DNA of 17,523 bases. Source: Elusimicrobiota bacterium. Lineage in GTDB: Bacteria > Elusimicrobiota > Elusimicrobia > UBA1565 > JACRDR01. The stretch spans positions 1-17,523 of the forward strand of contig JACQPI010000164.1 of assembly GCA_016207585.1 (NCBI GenBank), in the 5' to 3' direction. Within the stretch, counting starts at the first letter, position 1. Every line of letters starts with the position of its first letter. Below are positions 14,819 through 17,523 of this stretch, piece by piece. Position numbers and translations under genes: made by a program. The notes beneath the pieces are model-generated. The model made no database searches and was not told the origin of the DNA. It worked only from the letters and a program-made list of their open reading frames with translations.

Positions 14819-15420
14819 AAGGCGTCCACATTGGGAACCGCCGTCACCACGACGACCGTTACGTTGTTGAATCCCATCCCTTCTTTATCCGGTCTCTTCC
14901 CCAAAGTCAAACTGGCGATATTGAACGCATGAGAAGCGCGTTCCAGGCGGGCGATCCAGGAAGCGAGCTGCTGATAGCTCACCTGGGTCGAGATGTTCAT
15001 GGATAACAACGTATAGCCGGGATACGTCTGCTCCGTGACGGGCGACAAGTTCGTGATAAACAGGTTTTCCTCCTTCATCGCGGCGCGCACCCGCTCCAGA
15101 AACCAGGAGCCGCGATCTTTGGCGCCCGGCGCCAGGGAGGCATAGGCCTGGAGTTTTTGCTCCAAGTCCCGATACCGAGAAGCGTATTCCTGCGACGCCT
15201 TCACGCTGGAGAACTCCAGCCTGGCTTGGCTCAGCTTGGTCTCGGAGCCCTTGTAAACCAGCAGATAAATCGCCGCGACGACCGCCGACGCGATGACGAG
15301 CGCCCGCCGATAAATCAAGACGCCGCGCGAGCGCAGCACCGAAACCGCGTACCCCCCCTCCGCCCGGGCCTTGACAAGCAAAAAACGAATTCGCGACCAT
15401 TCCATTTTTTCCATCGTCAT
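14815..15420 (-). CDS. PilO/GspM-like inner membrane protein
   Basis: A 201-residue bitopic membrane protein: a basic cytoplasmic N-terminus of about 37 residues, one membrane segment (IYRRALVIASAVVAAIYLLV, 36-55), a helical coiled-coil-like stretch (58-95), then a small alpha/beta periplasmic domain with ENLFITNLSPV, MNISTQVSYQQLASWIARLE and NNVTVVVVTA strands. The topology, size and position between a PilMN-like and a PilP-like gene are those of PilO, or GspM in type II secretion, which pair with PilN/GspL in the periplasm. The Q-L-x-x-W-I-x-R-L-E helix after a beta strand is characteristic of the PilO/GspM ferredoxin-like fold. I chose the ATG at 15420 for its ATGA overlap with the previous gene; an ATG at 15435 would add five residues. 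Similarity is structural rather than by motif. Confidence 0.78.
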   Translation of the reverse strand: MTMEKMEWSRIRFLLVKARAEGGYAVSVLRSRGVLIYRRALVIASAVVAAIYLLVYKGSETKLSQARLEFSSVKASQEYASRYRDLEQKLQAYASLAPGAKDRGSWFLERVRAAMKEENLFITNLSPVTEQTYPGYTLLSMNISTQVSYQQLASWIARLERASHAFNIASLTLGKRPDKEGMGFNNVTVVVVTAVPNVDAL

Positions 15421-17051
15421 CGTTTCGAAACGCACTCAAAACTGAAATTCGTGAAGCCTTCCTCCTTGCCGAGACCGGCCGCGGCGGCTCCCTCGGAGCG
15501 GCTCTGGACCGACGCTCCTCCGCAAGCGAACATCTTTCCGAAGCGGGGGTGGTTATGCAGCTTCTCCCGGAACTGGATCGCGATATCTTGCTCCTGGGCC
15601 GCGTCGAACCCGGCTACCCGTCCGCCGAGCTGCAATCTTTGCGCGGCCCGGGCCAATTCCCCGCTAATGGGATTGGAGTAGGAAATGGAAGTCAGCCATA
15701 CGCGTTCGGGTACGGACTCGGCTAAATCCTCGAGAATCTCCACGACGCGGCTGCGCGAGGTCGCAAGGGTGACGAGCGAATCGGCTCGTCTCTGCATATC
15801 TTGGAGCAATTGATTGATTTGAGCGGGAGTCTTATTGAGGAAAGCCTCGATCCGCGCTACGTCGCTCAGTCGGCCCAACTGGTGCGATTTCTGCATCGCC
15901 AAGACGGCACGCAAACCTGAAACGCAGAGAAGAAAGGCGGCCACGACGCTCCCCATGACGAACACCGTGCTCGCCACGCGCAGGTCATCTTCGCGTTCCT
16001 GGTCCGAGGGATCCAGGTTGAGCTTGATGGGACCGGGCGCCAAACATCGCAGCGCCGCTCCCACCGAAGCGTAGGCGCCCCACTCCCCGACCTTGAGTCC
16101 CAATTCCCGAGCGGTGTCCCGCGCCACCACAGGAATTCCCATTTCCCGGCTCAGAGCGGCGTTCCATAGGTCCGCGTAGGGTCCCGTGCCCTCCAACTCG
16201 ATTTCCTTAGGCGTCGCGACGCCCAGCTGCCTCTGATTGAACTCGATCGAACCCAGGATGTCCGTTTTGCGGCGCTCCGTCACGTCGGTTCCACCTCCCA
16301 TCTGGGTCTCCCGGGAAAAAACGGGTATTCCCGCGCAAGACAGCAAGACCCGGACCGTGGCGCCCTCCACGAACACCTCGGCGCGCATCGGCGCCGCGGC
16401 CAAGGAAGCAGGACCTTCTCCCGCGGCGCCTGGGGCGCCCAAGAAATGCCACAGCCGGCCGACCGAACATGGGGAGGCCTCCACGCCGATGAGGTTGACT
16501 TGGAGCTTGACGGCGATTTCCCGCAATACCTCGATAATTTTGCGGTGGGTAAACCCGAACAACACGCCTTGCCGCGGACGCCGGTCCGGCCCGGACGGCA
16601 AGGGGACGATCTGGTAGCTTTGGGCCAGATCGGCCATTTGGATAGGAATATGTTTTTTAGCCTCCATGGGAATCGCCGTCTTCCAAAAACGCCGATCGAT
16701 TCCAGGCATGGTGAAATATCGGAAGAGGCCGAAATGATGAGACAGGACCACGACCAAGTGCCGCGAATTCCATTGCGCCTGCCCCATCACCTGCTTGAGA
16801 AGCCCGGCGATGCGTTCGGCATCGAGCATATCCACATTCAGGTTTCCCAAGGACCGGGTCTGGGTCTGAGTGGAGTATGACGGGGTCGGACCCGGTATCT
16901 TCAAAAGATGCTCCACCACGGGTTTCGAACCTTTAACGCGGACCTCCGAAAGGAAAATCACCGCGGGATGCAGGTAAAGGCCCAGACAAGAAGCCGGTTT
17001 GGGAACCGTCCTGCCGAAGGCGAGCTGCTCGATAAGCGAGTTGATTTCCAT
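15417..17051 (-). CDS. PilM-PilN fusion (GspL-like) cytoplasmic/inner membrane assembly protein
   Basis: A 544-residue protein. Residues 1-340 look like the actin-like PilM fold: CLGLYLHPAVIFLSEV at 22-37, the FTMPGIDRRFWKTAIPMEAK stretch (113-132) matching the PilM region that handles the N-terminal PilN tail, and a final GAYASVGAALRCL helix (325-337). Then PIKLNLDPSD (341-350) resembles the INLLP start of PilN, followed by a membrane segment (about 362-385) and a periplasmic PilN-type domain with SVPERVWLTSISYSNPISGE (446-465). Separate PilM and PilN genes are usual for pili; one chain is the arrangement of GspL. I chose the ATG at 17051, ten bases after the upstream stop, since the 61 extra residues of the longer frame (to 17234) merely overlap the OmpA-domain gene. 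It overlaps the next gene as ATGA. Confidence 0.85.
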   Translation of the reverse strand: MEINSLIEQLAFGRTVPKPASCLGLYLHPAVIFLSEVRVKGSKPVVEHLLKIPGPTPSYSTQTQTRSLGNLNVDMLDAERIAGLLKQVMGQAQWNSRHLVVVLSHHFGLFRYFTMPGIDRRFWKTAIPMEAKKHIPIQMADLAQSYQIVPLPSGPDRRPRQGVLFGFTHRKIIEVLREIAVKLQVNLIGVEASPCSVGRLWHFLGAPGAAGEGPASLAAAPMRAEVFVEGATVRVLLSCAGIPVFSRETQMGGGTDVTERRKTDILGSIEFNQRQLGVATPKEIELEGTGPYADLWNAALSREMGIPVVARDTARELGLKVGEWGAYASVGAALRCLAPGPIKLNLDPSDQEREDDLRVASTVFVMGSVVAAFLLCVSGLRAVLAMQKSHQLGRLSDVARIEAFLNKTPAQINQLLQDMQRRADSLVTLATSRSRVVEILEDLAESVPERVWLTSISYSNPISGELARAAQRLQLGGRVAGFDAAQEQDIAIQFREKLHNHPRFGKMFACGGASVQSRSEGAAAAGLGKEEGFTNFSFECVSKR

Positions 17052-17061
17052 GCCTAACCCG

Positions 17062-17523
17062 TCACTGGCGCACGTAACTGTAAATCGCCACCTCCGGTCG
17101 AGCGGCTTCCAGGACGCGAGTCTGGATTTGAATCCGCCGCGAGTCGATGCCATACTTCTCCACCAACACGGACAACACCTGCCGGGCCCTCCGATCGGCG
17201 ACTGCCTGCGCGTCGGATTCATGAGCGCCGGCAAAGCCGATCATTTTAAGACTCTCCTGCGGATAGTACGTCATCGCATCCGCCACATAGGACAACTGCC
17301 TCTGCCCCTCCGCCGTAATGTTAGCCGTGTTCGCGTCGAAAGAGATTTTATAGCTCACCGCGCCCTCGGAAGCCCCCTCTGGAGCCGAAGCCGCGGGAGA
17401 TTCCGCCTTGGGGACTGCGGGAGAAGGCTGCGCTTTCTCGCCCCCGGCCGCCGCCTTCTTATGGGCCGAGGGAGCCTGCGGCGCTCTATAGTTTTTCCCG
17501 CCCGATGGCGCGCGCTTGGAGAC
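17062..17523 (-). CDS. OmpA C-terminal-like peptidoglycan-binding domain protein, 5' end outside window
   Basis: The frame is open to the right edge, giving 153 visible C-terminal residues. About the first 54 are a Lys/Pro/Ala/Gly-rich linker (KKAAAGGEKAQPSPAVPKAE within it). The rest is an OmpA-like domain: SYKISFDANTANITAEGQRQ corresponds to the family's F-x-x-N/S-x-A-x-I/L-T strand and helix, KMIGFAGAHESDAQAVADRR to the G-(H/A)-x-D core with the helix bearing the usual Arg residues, and SRRIQIQTRV to the last strand. Such domains bind the diaminopimelate peptide of the cell wall. Ten bases separate it from the PilMN-like gene, so it is probably co-transcribed and may anchor the secretin machine to the wall. 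An internal GTG at 17358 is not needed as a start because upstream codons remain open. Confidence 0.82.
   Translation of the reverse strand, partial: VSKRAPSGGKNYRAPQAPSAHKKAAAGGEKAQPSPAVPKAESPAASAPEGASEGAVSYKISFDANTANITAEGQRQLSYVADAMTYYPQESLKMIGFAGAHESDAQAVADRRARQVLSVLVEKYGIDSRRIQIQTRVLEAARPEVAIYSYVRQ

Noticed and set aside
1..17523. CRISPR arrays, tRNA or rRNA genes, insertion sequences, integrase or attachment sites
   Set aside because: I saw no regularly spaced repeats, no transposase or integrase frame, no terminal inverted repeats and no tRNA-like cloverleaf; the window is almost wholly protein-coding.

Overview
The window is dense, GC-rich bacterial DNA from a diderm (a secretin and an OmpA-type domain imply an outer membrane). 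All 15 recognised genes lie on the minus strand, so transcription runs from high to low coordinates. Many junctions are 4-base ATGA overlaps or gaps of a few bases. I cannot name the phylum from sequence alone. Split, fused and low-similarity versions of familiar genes suggest an uncultured lineage (Elusimicrobiota, Omnitrophota or similar are guesses only).

Module 1 (17523 down to 12340) is a type IV pilus / type II secretion alignment-and-secretin operon. It encodes an OmpA-domain protein (5' end outside the window), a PilM-PilN fusion with the architecture of GspL, a PilO/GspM-like protein, a PilP/GspC-like protein with a tandem-duplicated Pro/Ala linker, and a PilQ/GspD secretin with a Gly-rich insert. 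The order M-N-O-P-Q is that of a pilus operon, although the M-N fusion and the membrane-anchored P protein look more like type II secretion. No motor ATPase, prepilin or inner-membrane platform gene is in view.

Module 2 (about 12280 down to 1) is an ABC-exporter-type surface glycan locus. In transcription order it holds a GT2-GT4 double glycosyltransferase, a GT4 enzyme, a beta-helix/nucleotidyltransferase fusion, a Wzm/KpsM-type permease, a short Wzt/KpsT-type ATPase, a PqqD-family protein, a previously uncalled 51-residue peptide gene, two more GT4 enzymes, a membrane-anchored GT2, and an HprK-like kinase running off the left edge.

The most interesting element is the peptide gene at 4032-4187. 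It has a strong Shine-Dalgarno, sits next to the PqqD-family gene, and carries Y-x-x-P-x-L-x3-G, the leader motif that PqqD-fold RRE proteins bind in lasso-peptide systems. It ends in an aromatic tail, QSWWGWW. Together with the HprK-like kinase and the nucleotidyltransferase this resembles a RiPP (ribosomally made, modified peptide) cassette built into a polysaccharide export locus. The tail has no Asp or Glu, so a standard lasso ring is not possible. Cyclase and protease genes, if present, would have to lie left of position 1 or elsewhere.
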